Source: Taxawa tesnikishii (nom. ined.) (lineage: Eukaryota; Ascomycota; Dothideomycetes; Dothideales). From it: a stretch of DNA of 64,000 nucleotides. Numbering within the stretch: position 1 is the first letter of the stretch; every line of letters starts with the position of its first letter. Made by a program: the position numbers and the translations under genes. Below the pieces are notes generated by a model that worked only from the letters and a program-made list of their open reading frames with translations, ran no database searches and had not been told where the DNA came from. The DNA is taken from NCBI GenBank assembly GCA_030247885.1, contig JAPDRO010000003.1, forward strand, positions 1,962,307 through 2,026,306, written 5' to 3'. Below are positions 45,490-57,130 of the stretch, piece by piece.

Positions 45490-46115
45490 GTATATACCCC
45501 GTACCTTATTAATATAAACTTAATAATAATTACAAGCTTACTTTACTTATTAGTATAACTATAATTTATTAAGTAATTATTAGTTTATTAAGTTTTAGTT
45601 TAAATAGTAATCTTTATAAAATAATAAAACTTTATATACTTAAATTTATTATATATAATCTTTTTATAGTAATTATTTCTATATTTTTTATATTAAGTAC
45701 TTTAGTAAATATTATAATTACTTCTTTATTATTAATATTAAAATGTTTAATTATATATAATACTTAAAGTTAAAAAAGAATTTAAATAAAGTAAATTGAA
45801 TTTTTATATATTTACTAATTTAATTTTTAAAAGAATTAATGGAGTAATATATAATTAAACTTAATTTCTTTTTATAATAATATTCAATTATTATATATTT
45901 ATAAGTTTATAATATATATATATAAGAAATAACTTTTTAAATTATATTTCTTTTACTTTAATAATACTTTAATAATATACTTTACTTAACCCTTTACTTT
46001 TAAATAGTTATAATTTATAAATCTAGATATACTAGCGTAGCCTTGATCCGATAGTTATTATTTATTATAGAATAGAGTAATAGTACTAGAGTTAGGTAGG
46101 GAAAATCGTATATTA
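45490..46115. repeat. RIP-type A/T-only block
   Basis: About 625 bp composed almost entirely of A and T, with hardly any CpA, TpG or GC-rich words. Stop codons appear in all frames. It is the signature of a heavily mutated repeat, but I could not identify the original element. It separates the rhamnosidase and wall-protein genes. Confidence 0.75.
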
Positions 46116-46754
46116 AGTGGGAGCGTGCGTCAAACGAGGGGCTTCGTTACAAATTTCCCTACTCGCGACTCGGATCTACCGAGTTGGAGAACAACGTCGA
46201 CAGGGCCGATACGAGCCAGTCAGGGATGAGAGCCGCCTCATTGTTGGTAAATTTGCCCTAATTATGGGCCGTCTCCAGTCTCATTGATTGACGCTCCCAC
46301 ACACATAAGTAGCCGAATATCAAGGCCGGACTAGTCAGTTGCCACCCCGGGTTTGGCGTGGCTCGGATTCCCGACTGGCTCGTGTGACCCTGTGGATGTT
46401 ACTTGCTCCTTGTCCTGACCGACCCTACAGGAGGATCTCCCGCGACCCACCGAATGCAGGCCCAGGTCATCTTCGGGCCCGGTCCAGGCACCCGTGGAAC
46501 AACCAATCATGGCTGGCATAACTACGCAGAATCGGTATGTCGACTTCCCCGTCCTTATGCTGGGGAACATCAGGCCCCCCAACTCCGCAGATCGGGCTTC
46601 CCATAGCTTCAGCCGCGTGGTCGATGTACACCATGCGTCTCGGTATGTTGAAATTCCCAATTCCCTACGCACAACAGTGTTGTTGTATTCCTCTCCAGTA
46701 GTCTCCTCTTCCAATGAACACCTGAAGATGAGGTTGTACAGCCAAGCTCCTGAG
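46116..46754. promoter_or_regulatory. Upstream region of the large wall-protein gene
   Basis: 640 bp of normal GC. A small perfect hairpin word ACTCGG-ATCTA-CCGAGT lies near 46167-46183. Three overlapping short open frames across 46331-46813 look non-coding. An in-frame ATG at 46728 could extend the wall protein by nine residues. Confidence 0.4.
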
Positions 46755-49700
46755 ATGACACTTCGCACACGCGTGCTGGCGCTGCTTGGCTGTGTCTCGG
46801 CTGGTGTGCGCACAGAATCGTAAGTTTAACGGCTTCGTCGGGTTTCTTCTACCTCAACGGTTGACATTCGTAACAGATTACGCTAACACAACGAGCATAT
46901 CAATACATACGCCTTTAATTTCAGTCACTTCATCATCTTCGGCACCATCCTCGAGTCTTTCCGAGTATTTCACTCCCTCCACGTTGAGCTTAAGCTCAAG
47001 CCGGACATCTTCGCCGATCATCTCCTCGTCATCGTCAAGGTCCGCTTCCACGTCTTCAAGCGGGACGCTTCCCGTTGCACAGTACATCCTGCAAGGTCTT
47101 GGGTCTACCTCGACATAAGAGACAGCCTTGACGAACCAATCTTCTACGTCCTGGGCACCTCCTACAAACTCATCTCTGTACGGGCAAAACAACGGCACTG
47201 ATACAGACCATGTCTCGGCAACAAGGACGGCCTCCACTGCAGTGCCTGCGCCCGATCTGTCCTGTACCAGCACGGCGAGTTTGTCGGCTACGGCTTCGAA
47301 TAGCACCGTTCAAACAAGCTCGAGCAGTCCTGGGAGCCCTACCAACAGTAGGACTTGGACTGCCGCAAGCTCTTCGTTGCGTACTAACGGCAACAACACG
47401 TCGACGATCAGCAACACGTCCTTGAATGCCACTAATAACAGCACTTCGGCTAACGGAACTGGTGCTTCCTCGTGCAATGCCGCTTTGCTTGCATGGTATA
47501 GTGTCTATGCTACCGTATATACTACAGTTGAAGTTGTTGTATCAGCTAAGTTCAATGGTGAATATTACAGTGCGCCATATGTATCAGCGTACACTACGCT
47601 GTGAGTCTAGGGTACTATGGGTGCAGGAAGACGTACTGACAAATCCTCTTAGCTGCGACGGAATGCCCAGGGCTCACGGAACAGCTATTTATTAATATCT
47701 TACCGAGAATGTCACCCACACTACCACGTCAACTATAACCAGCTTCACATCAAATGCTGCTATGCCGAGATGCACCATCCAGAGTTCCGATTGCCGCAAT
47801 CTATGGGATGACTACTACCTATTCAATAATCTATTCCATTCGGTACAGTCAAACTGGACCACAGTCCCAGGCCCGATGCAGTCAAGTCCTACACCGCCAG
47901 TCTGTAATCTTTCCACGTACTCGACTTCGTGCGATCCTTCGAGTTCTAACGCGGGGTGGTGGTACCCATGCTACCTCAAGAGAAGGCCTGTTCAGCTCGC
48001 TTATTTTCCGGTCACGGCGGTGGGTTTCCCGTGCGGTAACAGGACTATCATCCCGAACAACGGCACCGGTATTAGCACGGCACAGGCTTTCGGAACGGTG
48101 GTTACTTCCCCTTCAGTCATTGTCTCATTCTCCACATTATACGCGCTGGACAATTGTGGAAACACAGTCGGCACCCCTCTTTCCAATTTCCTACTACCAC
48201 AGCGAGCCGATCAGATCGCTACAGATTGTGGCAGATATCCGCGGGTCTCGGGCCAGCCGGTTCTCTGGATCTTGCTGATTGGGTTTCCCCCATACCGTGG
48301 TCTGTGTACAAATGTATGCCGCAATGCGGACAAGGCGGAGGTGGCTGGCCAGATTATTGCTCTACTATGTATGATGATATTTTACCTCAACTAGCGTTCC
48401 CCACGGATGCATTCAACGTGGATCCGGCTTGGTCGACCTGTGGCTACGAACTCTACGGAAACCTTCTCTTCGACCCGCCTACAGCACTGCAACCTGAAGC
48501 GGCTCTCGCAACACCAACGGTGTCCCAGCATGCACCTATCACACCAGCGTCGCCGTCCGCTACTACTAATGCGGCTCCACAGACGTCGTCGAAATCGCTA
48601 TCCCCTTCGCCATCAGCGCTTCCGGAAAGCCTCGACCCATCGAACACACGGAACGCACTTTCATCCCTATCAGCAACCCTCCCCAGCGAAGGGGCACCTA
48701 ACCAAACTCCGGATGAAACGTCTCCCGCAACGATACCTGGTCCTTCGAACTCTTCTCCTACCGCACAACTGGTGTCGTCCGCTTCCCTCCCCCAATAATC
48801 CAAGTAATCCAGATACCCCGACACCTTCGGAAACCAGCCCCTCAGACACCGAAACAGCGATTCAGCCAGCCAATGGGGCGCGGCCAGCATCTTCTCCAGC
48901 AACTTCGTCGGATGGGCCAAATGTCGGAGGGATAATCGCGTCAGTCATCGGTGATGGCATCAGTGACAGCGCAGCGCCAGCTGTCTCAAAATCTAGCGAC
49001 AACCCAGCTAGAATTTTGGTGTCCATCTTTGAGGAGAGTGCAGCGAAGTTGTATCCGCCAGTGCAGACACAGCCAGCCGCCGTTTCTGCCACGGTCCCCG
49101 TTGCCCAGCCTGACCCAGCTTCATCAGTACGCGGGACGACCGCAGGCCAGGGCCAAGAAACAGTCGCAGGCTCTGGTCACTTGCCCCTTATCGGGTCTGA
49201 CACTCTCTCCGTTGGTGGCTCGGCGGGTCGTGTCGCGGACCATACTGTCAGTCTGGCGAGCGAAGGAATCTTGGTGGATGGGAGCACCCAGGCTTTCGCT
49301 GCGCAAACGCAGGCTGGCGCTCTACCGGCAGCAATAGTATCTGGACAGACCATCAGCCTTGCAAGCAACGGAGTCGTTGTAGATGGCCGCATCCAAGGCT
49401 CCCCGGTAATTCCAACCCAAGCGCCATCCATCGCCGTTATCACACTAGGTTCCCAAGTTGTCGAAGCCACCCAAGGCAGCAACATTGTCGTAGGTTCCCG
49501 GACCCTGAGCGTAGGCGGCCGGGCTGTCACTACGGCCGGCGAAACGGTCAGCCTTGCTAGCCAAGGCGTAGTCATTAATGGCATTACTAAGTCATTCTCC
49601 GCTGCGTCTAGTACGTTAGCGTCCACTCCCGGCGCAGTCTTCCAAATCGGCTCGCAAACGTATACAGCTTTAGGTTCTTCAGGCATTATAACCTTTGGAT

Positions 49701-50364
49701 CTGTAACACTAACGCCGGGTCAAGTAGCCACGGTATCCGGGACGGTTGTTAGCGACGCTTCAACAGGAGTAGTCGTCGGCAGCTCGACATACGCTTTGTC
49801 TCTTATTACGCCCGCGCCTATTGTAACCGGCGCGATTCTTACAGACGGCTTGGCGACCCTAACTGCTGTCTCCGAACCTAACGGCGTTGTCGTCATTGAC
49901 GGCACGACACTCTCGGCGGGCCCGCCTTCGAGATTAATAGCCAGCTTATAAGCGATGCCTCGAGCGTACTCGTAGTAAGCGGAACCGAGACAATCTCCTT
50001 CTCGATCATTACCAATGCGGCGCAACAACAGCAGCAAAGCGTCGACACCGTTTTCACCATCGGAGGCTTGACATATACTGCTTCCTCGGTTGCGGGCAAG
50101 AACGGCGTAGTCGTCATAGACGGCTCGACGTTGTCAATCGGCGGTCCGGCCGCTACCATTAGTGGACAGTTCGTTAGCGAAGGTTCCTCCGGCATCGTCG
50201 TAGGCGGAAGGATGACAGCGGCGTTCTCGACGATCGCCGGGCCTTCCCGTACTTCTCACACTACCATCAGCGGAGCAGGGGCAGTACGCGCAATAGCGCC
50301 TTGGGGTTTATTTGTAAGGTGTGCGCCTGTGGTAGTATACCTCTTCTGGAATTCTGTTGCATAG
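46755..50364 (+). pseudogene. Large GPI-anchored-type, repeat-rich wall protein with RIP-like stops and frame breaks
   Basis: The signal peptide MTLRTRVLALLGCVSA is followed by an intron of uncertain donor (GTGTGC at 46804 keeps frame; GTAAGT at 46820 would need a one-base change) ending at 46876. Ser/Thr-rich sequence and CNAALLAWYSVYATVYTTVE lead to a 52-bp intron (47601-47652). A Cys-containing globular part follows (SPSVIVSFSTLYALDNCGNT, LGPAGSLDLADWVSPIPWSV, DPAWSTCGYELYGNLLFDPP). A Pro/Ser stalk and about six Gly/Val repeats (IGSQTYTALGSSGIITFGS; GGLTYTASS with NGVVVIDGSTLSIGGPA) precede the C-terminal hydrophobic tail. In-frame TAA codons at 47116-47118 and 47693-47695 fit CAA-to-TAA RIP. 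Single-base breaks lie near 48243-48252, 48789-48793 and 49918-49923. The corrected length is a whole 1162 codons. It is related to the protein at 7020. Probably recently inactivated, or partly an assembly artefact. Confidence 0.72.
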
Positions 50365-50909
50365 CGTGGCGAGTTTGCGTATTATGCGAGTATTGTGTAG
50401 CTTCAACGTAGTCCCCGTCGCGATAATAACAAATAATTTATCTTATATCATAGTTTAAAAAAGATCTAGAATCTAGCTATACGGACTAGCTATACCGTTA
50501 CTATATTACATACTATAGTAGTAAGTATATAAATAGCTAATTAACGTATATAGCTACGTACTTACTTAAATATACTTACTTAACTACTAATAGTTATTTA
50601 TATAAAAATAAAGGCCTTTTTAAAGGATAAATAAACCTCTTAAGTAGTTACTTTATATATAAGAGTCTCTTTTATTATTATAGGAAGTTATAAAATGCCT
50701 AGGACTTACTTATAAAGTAAACTTATTTTACTTTACTTAAAGCTTAAAAGTTCCTTAGAAAAAATAATAATTAGTCTTTATTATAATTTACTCTTATAAT
50801 TCTAATTATTTTACTTTAATAGTAGCTTATAAAACTTAATATATAGTATAGTAATATAATAGAAAGAACCTTATATTAAGTTAAATTAGAATTATTACTA
50901 GTCCCCGAC

Positions 50910-51011
50910 TATATTATAGTATAATATAAGTACGCTAGTTCTTATATAGCTAGCTAATAGTCTTATCGAGTATAGCCCGAGCTACGCCTTAGTATATTAT
51001 ACTATAATATA
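50910..51011. repeat. 19-bp perfect inverted repeat
   Basis: TATATTATAGTATAATATA at 50910-50928 occurs as its reverse complement at 50993-51011 with a 64-nt spacer. Low complexity, so chance or a remnant of terminal repeats are both possible. Confidence 0.6.
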
Positions 51012-51230
51012 TTTTAAAGTAAGTTAATAGCGATATAATTAACGCTAGTAAGGTCCTAGATTTATAAACTTTTATATTATAAAATCCTATTTTTAAATTT
51101 ATAGATTCGTAAGTTAAGGTAATATAAGATAAATTAAACTTCGACTTAACCTTAATAGAAAGTAGCTACCCTTCTCTATTACGCTTAACTATATATTTAC
51201 TATAAGATTTATATTAAGTCTTTATATTCT

Positions 51231-51338
51231 AGGATATTTAGTAGGATATTTAGTAAGATATTTTATAGGATATTTCGTAAGATATTTAGTAGGATATCTA
51301 GTAGGATATCTAGTAAGATATCTAATAGGATATCTTAT
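51231..51338 (+). repeat. 12-bp minisatellite, nine units
   Basis: Nine consecutive units of the form A-R-G-A-T-A-T-Y-T-A-R-T (AGGATATTTAGT, AAGATATTTAGT, AGGATATCTAGT and similar). Differences are mostly transitions, G/A and C/T, as expected from RIP acting on identical copies. Confidence 0.85.
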
Positions 51339-52810
51339 ATTTATCTTAATTACTTATAGCGCTTTTATTATTACGTATATTTTCCTTTATTTTTAGTACT
51401 TCTTTTCCTACTTACTATATTATAATATTTTAACTCTTTAAATCTCTTAAACTCTATTTTAGATATATTTAGCCTTTATACCTTTATCTCCCTTTTTCTT
51501 CTCTTTCTTATTACTTATATTACTACTATTTCCCTACTACGTAAACTTCTTATCCTTTTAATCTTTAACTTAGTTATAGTATAAATTATTCTTTCTTTTT
51601 AATCCTTACTATAAGTAAAGTTATACGTCGTTTAGTTAGTAGTATTATTAATATATATATTCCTATTAGCTCGCTTAATATACTCGTCTATAAGTACTAT
51701 ATAAATAGTATAGTAAACTTAAGTTAAAAGATATATTCTTCTTCCTTATAGCGTACTTCGACTTAGGTATATTATTAAAGGCTTAATTATAGTTATCTTA
51801 TAATCGTTATTTACCTTACTATTTACTTTCTTTACTATATAAATATTTACCTATATATTACTATAGTATAGAGTCTTACTATTTTCTATATTATTATTAT
51901 TAATATAAGCTTCCTCGTAGCCTCGATGCGTAAATTTAATATCCTTTATAGTAATAATTAGTCGGAGGTAAACTAGAAGGTATCTCTAAAACGTAAGTAT
52001 AATTATATTATAGTTATTTAATACTAAGTCTATATATTTTTATACTTATACTTAGTTATATTTAAGTTAGCTATTAATATATATAACCTTACCTAAGGTA
52101 TATAAGAGTAGATGCTTACGTAACGTTACTTTTATTATAAGTTAAAACTAACTAAACTTTTACTAGTTACAAATATATTACGTATAGTTTCGCTTTATTA
52201 TATCCTTATTACTAGCGTTATTACTAGTTTCCTTTCGATATTTAATAAAGTAATAAAGCTAAATAGGATAGTTATTTACTTATATATTATCGAACTTTAT
52301 CTTATTTAAGTTATTAGTTACTTCTTAAGATACTAGACTTATAGGCGTAATTAGTATTTCTTTTAGTTTATTCTTACGTACGAAAATAACTATTACTTAA
52401 TAAAAGTATTACCCCTCCTTAGTACCTAGGTACTTTACTACTTTACTTACTAGTTACTATAAATACTTCTTAGCTTAATAATACGGTTTAAGAAGGTTAA
52501 ATATAACTATAATAGGCTAGGCCTTAGAAGGTAATATAGGCTCTTTTATTTACTCTTTAGTTTCTATTATAAACTTCTATTTATAACTATTAAGAAGGTC
52601 TTATAATACGAGTATATTTAGGCTATAATAATAATAGTTTATTAGTTAATCTTTCTACTCGTCTTTTCTATTTATTTATTAAAAGTCTTTTATCTTAAGT
52701 AGACGAGAGTTAGGATTAAGTCGAACGTCGAAGAAACTTAATTAAATTTCAAAATCTTTAACTTAGAGTACTTTCATCTATAATTCTACGAATATTAGTC
52801 CTATAGAAAA

Positions 52811-53300
52811 ACTTTCTATATCGCAATTATTTTTCTTTACTAAATCTAGAACTTTACTATATATTATTTTCTATAATTCCTACGTCTTACGGAGTTATTT
52901 ACAATTATTCGTCGAAAGAGAAAGGAATAAAGATTTTAAAGTTCTTTACTAAGACTAAATACTTTAAAGCATTATAATTAGCCGCTTAGATTTAAGGTCT
53001 ATACTAAGGCTAGATAGTTTCGAGTCTTCTTATTAGCTAGAGTAGTCTTAACTCGATATCTTTATAAATATTACTTTTATAAAATAAGTCTATATATCGT
53101 AATTATTCTTCTTAGCTAAATCTAAAACTCTACTATATATTGTTTTTTATAATCCTTACGTCTTACGTAGTTATCTATAATTGTTTATCGAAAGAAAAAG
53201 ATAAAAAGATTTTAAAGTTCTTTACTAAGACTAGATACTTTAAAGTATTATAATTAGCCTATTTACTTTAGAGTTTAGACCTTAATATTAAGGCTAAATA
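52811..53300 (+). repeat. Diverged tandem duplication, two copies of about 210 bp
   Basis: Copy 1 (about 52811-53016) and copy 2 (about 53087-53300) align at an offset of 276-284 bp. Shared blocks include TAAATCTA-AAC-T-TACTATATAT, CCTACGTCTTACG, and GATTTTAAAGTTCTTTACTA with AGACTA following. Differences are largely C/T and A/G. Confidence 0.75.
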
Positions 53301-55812
53301 CTAGTAAGTAATATAATTAGCTTATTTCTTTATATACTTTCTTAAGCTTTTAATACTATATAAAAGGCTTTTTATACCTTCTAATTTATCCTCTCTCTTA
53401 TTTCTACTTTATATTTATATATAATCTTTTTATTTACTATAGCGTAGAGAGTTATATCCTTAGAGTATAAGAGAACTACGTCGACTAAAATAAGTATAAT
53501 ACTACGTAAAAAGAAGGAAAAGAAGGCTATAAGAGTAAAGGATAAAGTAGTAAATAAGGTTATAATATAATATACTATATAGTAGTAGTAACTAGACTTT
53601 AAGTAATTTTAGCGCGAGTTAATTTTCTTACTTTTAAAATATCGAGAAATTCGTCCTAAACTATCGACTTATTATATTATAGAAAAATAAACCCTTAAAG
53701 TTTAATAGCTACTATACTTAACTTATAATATAAGATACTCTAGTCGACTACTAAAAGAGTAAGATAATAGGTAGGATATAGCTAATAGTACGCGCGATAT
53801 AATCGTAATTAAAAGTAGCTATAAACTAAAGTAAATATTATATAAGAGTATATAAGAGTTTATAGCTATTAAGCTACGCTTTATAAGGACTTAAGTCTAT
53901 CTTAATAGCGTATAAGATTATAGTATACTTACCTATATATTAACTAGTAATACTATAGGGCTTAAAGTAGTTATAAACTTAACTTAAGAGTACTACTACT
54001 ATTTAAGTATTAAACTTCTATTTAATAGTTATATTCTCCTTATACTTAAACGGAAATAATTTCCCTACTTTAAGATAAGTTAGTATTATATAAGTCTTAT
54101 AAATATAGTATTAGCTTACCTTATTCTTCGTATCTTAATAGACTTTATTAAGTATTTACTTTCTTAATTATACCTTAATAGGCTTTATCGTCTATTTACT
54201 CTCTTAACTATACTTTATTTAATACTACTATTTATTACTATATTTATTATACTTAGGCTAGTTATATACTTTATAGTTACTAATATATATAAAGCTTATA
54301 AAGTATAAAAACGTACGTTATAGTATTGTACGCGTAGTAGGAGTTAGTAGGTCGTATTATACGATAATAATAATTTCCTTTATTAGGAACTATATTATAA
54401 TAGCGCTCGAGACTAAGGTTAAGACTAAGGTCTACGTCGAGGTCGAGGTCGCGGCTATAAAATAAGTCGTAAAGAAGGCTATAGTACGTTATATACTAAC
54501 GTTAATAATATATTTAAACTAGGAGAATTATTTACTATTATAAGTAATTTCTCTCTACTTACTCGATCTATTATATAAGTTAATTATAAGCCTACGTTTA
54601 GCGTTATAATTACATTACTACTTATAGTTATACTCTCGACTTAATAGACTTATAAAGTATAGCGAAGTCCTCGTAACTATAAGGTATTTTAATATTTTAT
54701 ACTTATAAGTATACGTAAAGTATTTACTATAGAACTATTATAACTTATACTATATATTATTATAATAATACTAGAAGAAGAGGTCGTAATTACCGATTTA
54801 ATTAAGAAGGGACTTTTAACTTTAAATATTAAGGAAAAAGATTAAGAGAAGTAAAATGTAAATACTATAGTATTTATAAGCGTTAAAAGACGGCTTTTAA
54901 TAATACGCCTTAAATAAGTATATCGAGTCCAATTAATAGTAGTAAAGTCTAATTTATTTATTATTATATAGATAATATATCGTACTTAAAGTAAGCCGTA
55001 TTTATAAGTATTATTACTTCGTTTAGTATTATAGAGGGCTAAGCTTAAAAAGGACGGAGCCTATTAATAAGTATATATTAAGCTAAGGTACCTTAAACTA
55101 GGGCTATATTAATAGACGTTAATAGCCCTTAAAATAAGCTATCTTTTAAACGAGTTAATAGTAGCGACGAAAACTTTACTAATAACGTATTAAATATTAA
55201 ATAAAGAGCTTATATAAACGTTAATAAACCTCTATCTTAGGCCTACGTTAAGGAAGCTACGTTTAGTATAGAAGCTAAGTTTAATAGCCTCTTAAATATT
55301 AAATAAAGTAATACTAAGGCTATTAATATAGCTCGCTATTAGTTACTTAAACTACGAATAGACGAGAAGTTAAACTATAGTTTTAATACTCTTACGTTAA
55401 GGACTACTTTCCCCTCTATTAAAACCGACATTAAATATCTCGATTTTAAAAGGAATATATCTCTAGTAGTAAGCCTAGCTATCTAGTAAGAGGCGCTTAC
55501 TTTTTAGTCTTTATTTAGTAACGTCTTATCCTAGCTTAATAATAGTCGCGCTAATAAGAATAAAGAATAATTCGACCTTTATATAGTAGTATTTCGTACG
55601 TTTAACTTAGCGCTAAATAATAACTTAATAATACGTACGTATATTTCTAAGGAGCTCTCTCTTACTAAACTATTTCTTTATAAAGTACTATATCCTATTT
55701 ACTATTATTATAAGTATACTTCTATACTCTACGACCTTAATTATTATTAGCTAATATTCTATCTTTAATAGAACTATTATATACTATAGAAACTAACTAA
55801 GAAGACGATAAA

Positions 55813-57130
55813 CTTCTACGTTATTTACTAAAGGAAATATCTACGTTTATTAAAGAAGGCCTTAAATACTCCCTTATAACTTACTATTTTAAGCGAGAAA
55901 TATTTATAAATAATATATTACTAAGGTAATAGGATTACGTACTATCGAAGTATTTAAAGAGTAAAAACGCCCGACTAGCGCTCTTATATACGTTATTAAA
56001 AGAACTATTCCTCGCTAACTTACTTAATAGTAAGTTTAATATTTATTATAACTTTAATATTAATAGCTTTATAGGAATAGCCCTTTTTACTAATACCTTT
56101 TAAAATAGTATTCGACTTTACTATACGCCTAGTTATTATAAGAAGATATTATCGAATTTATACGTTAAGATATACGACTAGGTACTATATAAGATAAAGT
56201 AAATCGAACTATATAATAGTATTACTACTTAAGGTTATAGTTTCTATATATTCGTTTTATTTCTAAACTATCTTATAAGCGTCTAAGGCGAACTTTACTT
56301 AAACGACTATAATATCGAGTACTAGATAAATAACTTCGTTCTCCCTACTATTTAGTAAGCGTATCTTACCTCTATACTTTAGTATTACTTTTAATTATAT
56401 AAGGAGGCTAAATACTATAGTAAGTATTTTAACGAAATAGCGTAGAAATATAATTATTATCGTCTTAATTTACGCTATATTATCTCTAAGTACTACCTCT
56501 TTACCTAGTAGTTTAAAGTCCTTCGCCTTTATAATAAAATAGGAGGTAAGTAGAAAACCCCTTTTATTATTATTATTAAATACGACTTTAAATGCATTAC
56601 GAAGCGTATAGATACGTAGTTAATATAAGAGCATTTTAATAAGATATTATATAAAGTATTTTAGTTTAACTAATAGTACTTCTTATTTAAAGATTACTAT
56701 TTAAACTTCAGTATAAAGATACTCTTACTAAGGCTAATATCTAGCGTAATAAGTATATAATTACTCTCCTTTAAAAGCTATATTACCTCGAAACGTAAGA
56801 AGAACTCTTTTATTATACTTAATCTAACTACCTTAAAACTAAGTCTAAAATATATTTTACTAGCCTTATACGTAATATTAAGATATACTTAACTACTACT
56901 AGGTACGATAACTTACGTAGGATAAGAGAAGGATATATATATAGTAAAGGATATAATCTCGTTAAAGACTCCTTTTATATACTTATTCGAAATTTTAAAG
57001 CCTTTATTAATTTATATCTTAAGGATATAACTTTCGATAATAGTACTTTATAAGAGTAATATACTTTAAATTCTACTAAGAGTTTTAAATTACCTAAGGA
57101 TATAAGAGCTAACTTAGATACGTAGTTTTA
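55813..57130 (+). pseudogene. Unidentified RIP-decayed reading frame
   Basis: One plus-strand frame stays coherent for about 1.3 kb. Nearly all in-frame stops are TAA/TAG, as RIP makes from CAA, CAG and TGG. It contains protein-like segments such as LKYSLITYYFKREIFINNIL, FYIFVLFLNYLISV and KYDFKCITKRIDT. It looks like the body of a transposon-encoded protein, but it matches no reverse transcriptase, integrase or DDE motif that I can recognise. Family unknown. Confidence 0.5.

Noticed and set aside
46331-46813. 160-codon minus-strand frame
   Set aside because: No domain; spans the promoter and signal-peptide exon of the wall protein and has no splice or start support.
51231-51338. CRISPR-like array
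   Set aside because: The units are contiguous 12-mers without spacers, in a eukaryotic heterochromatic block.
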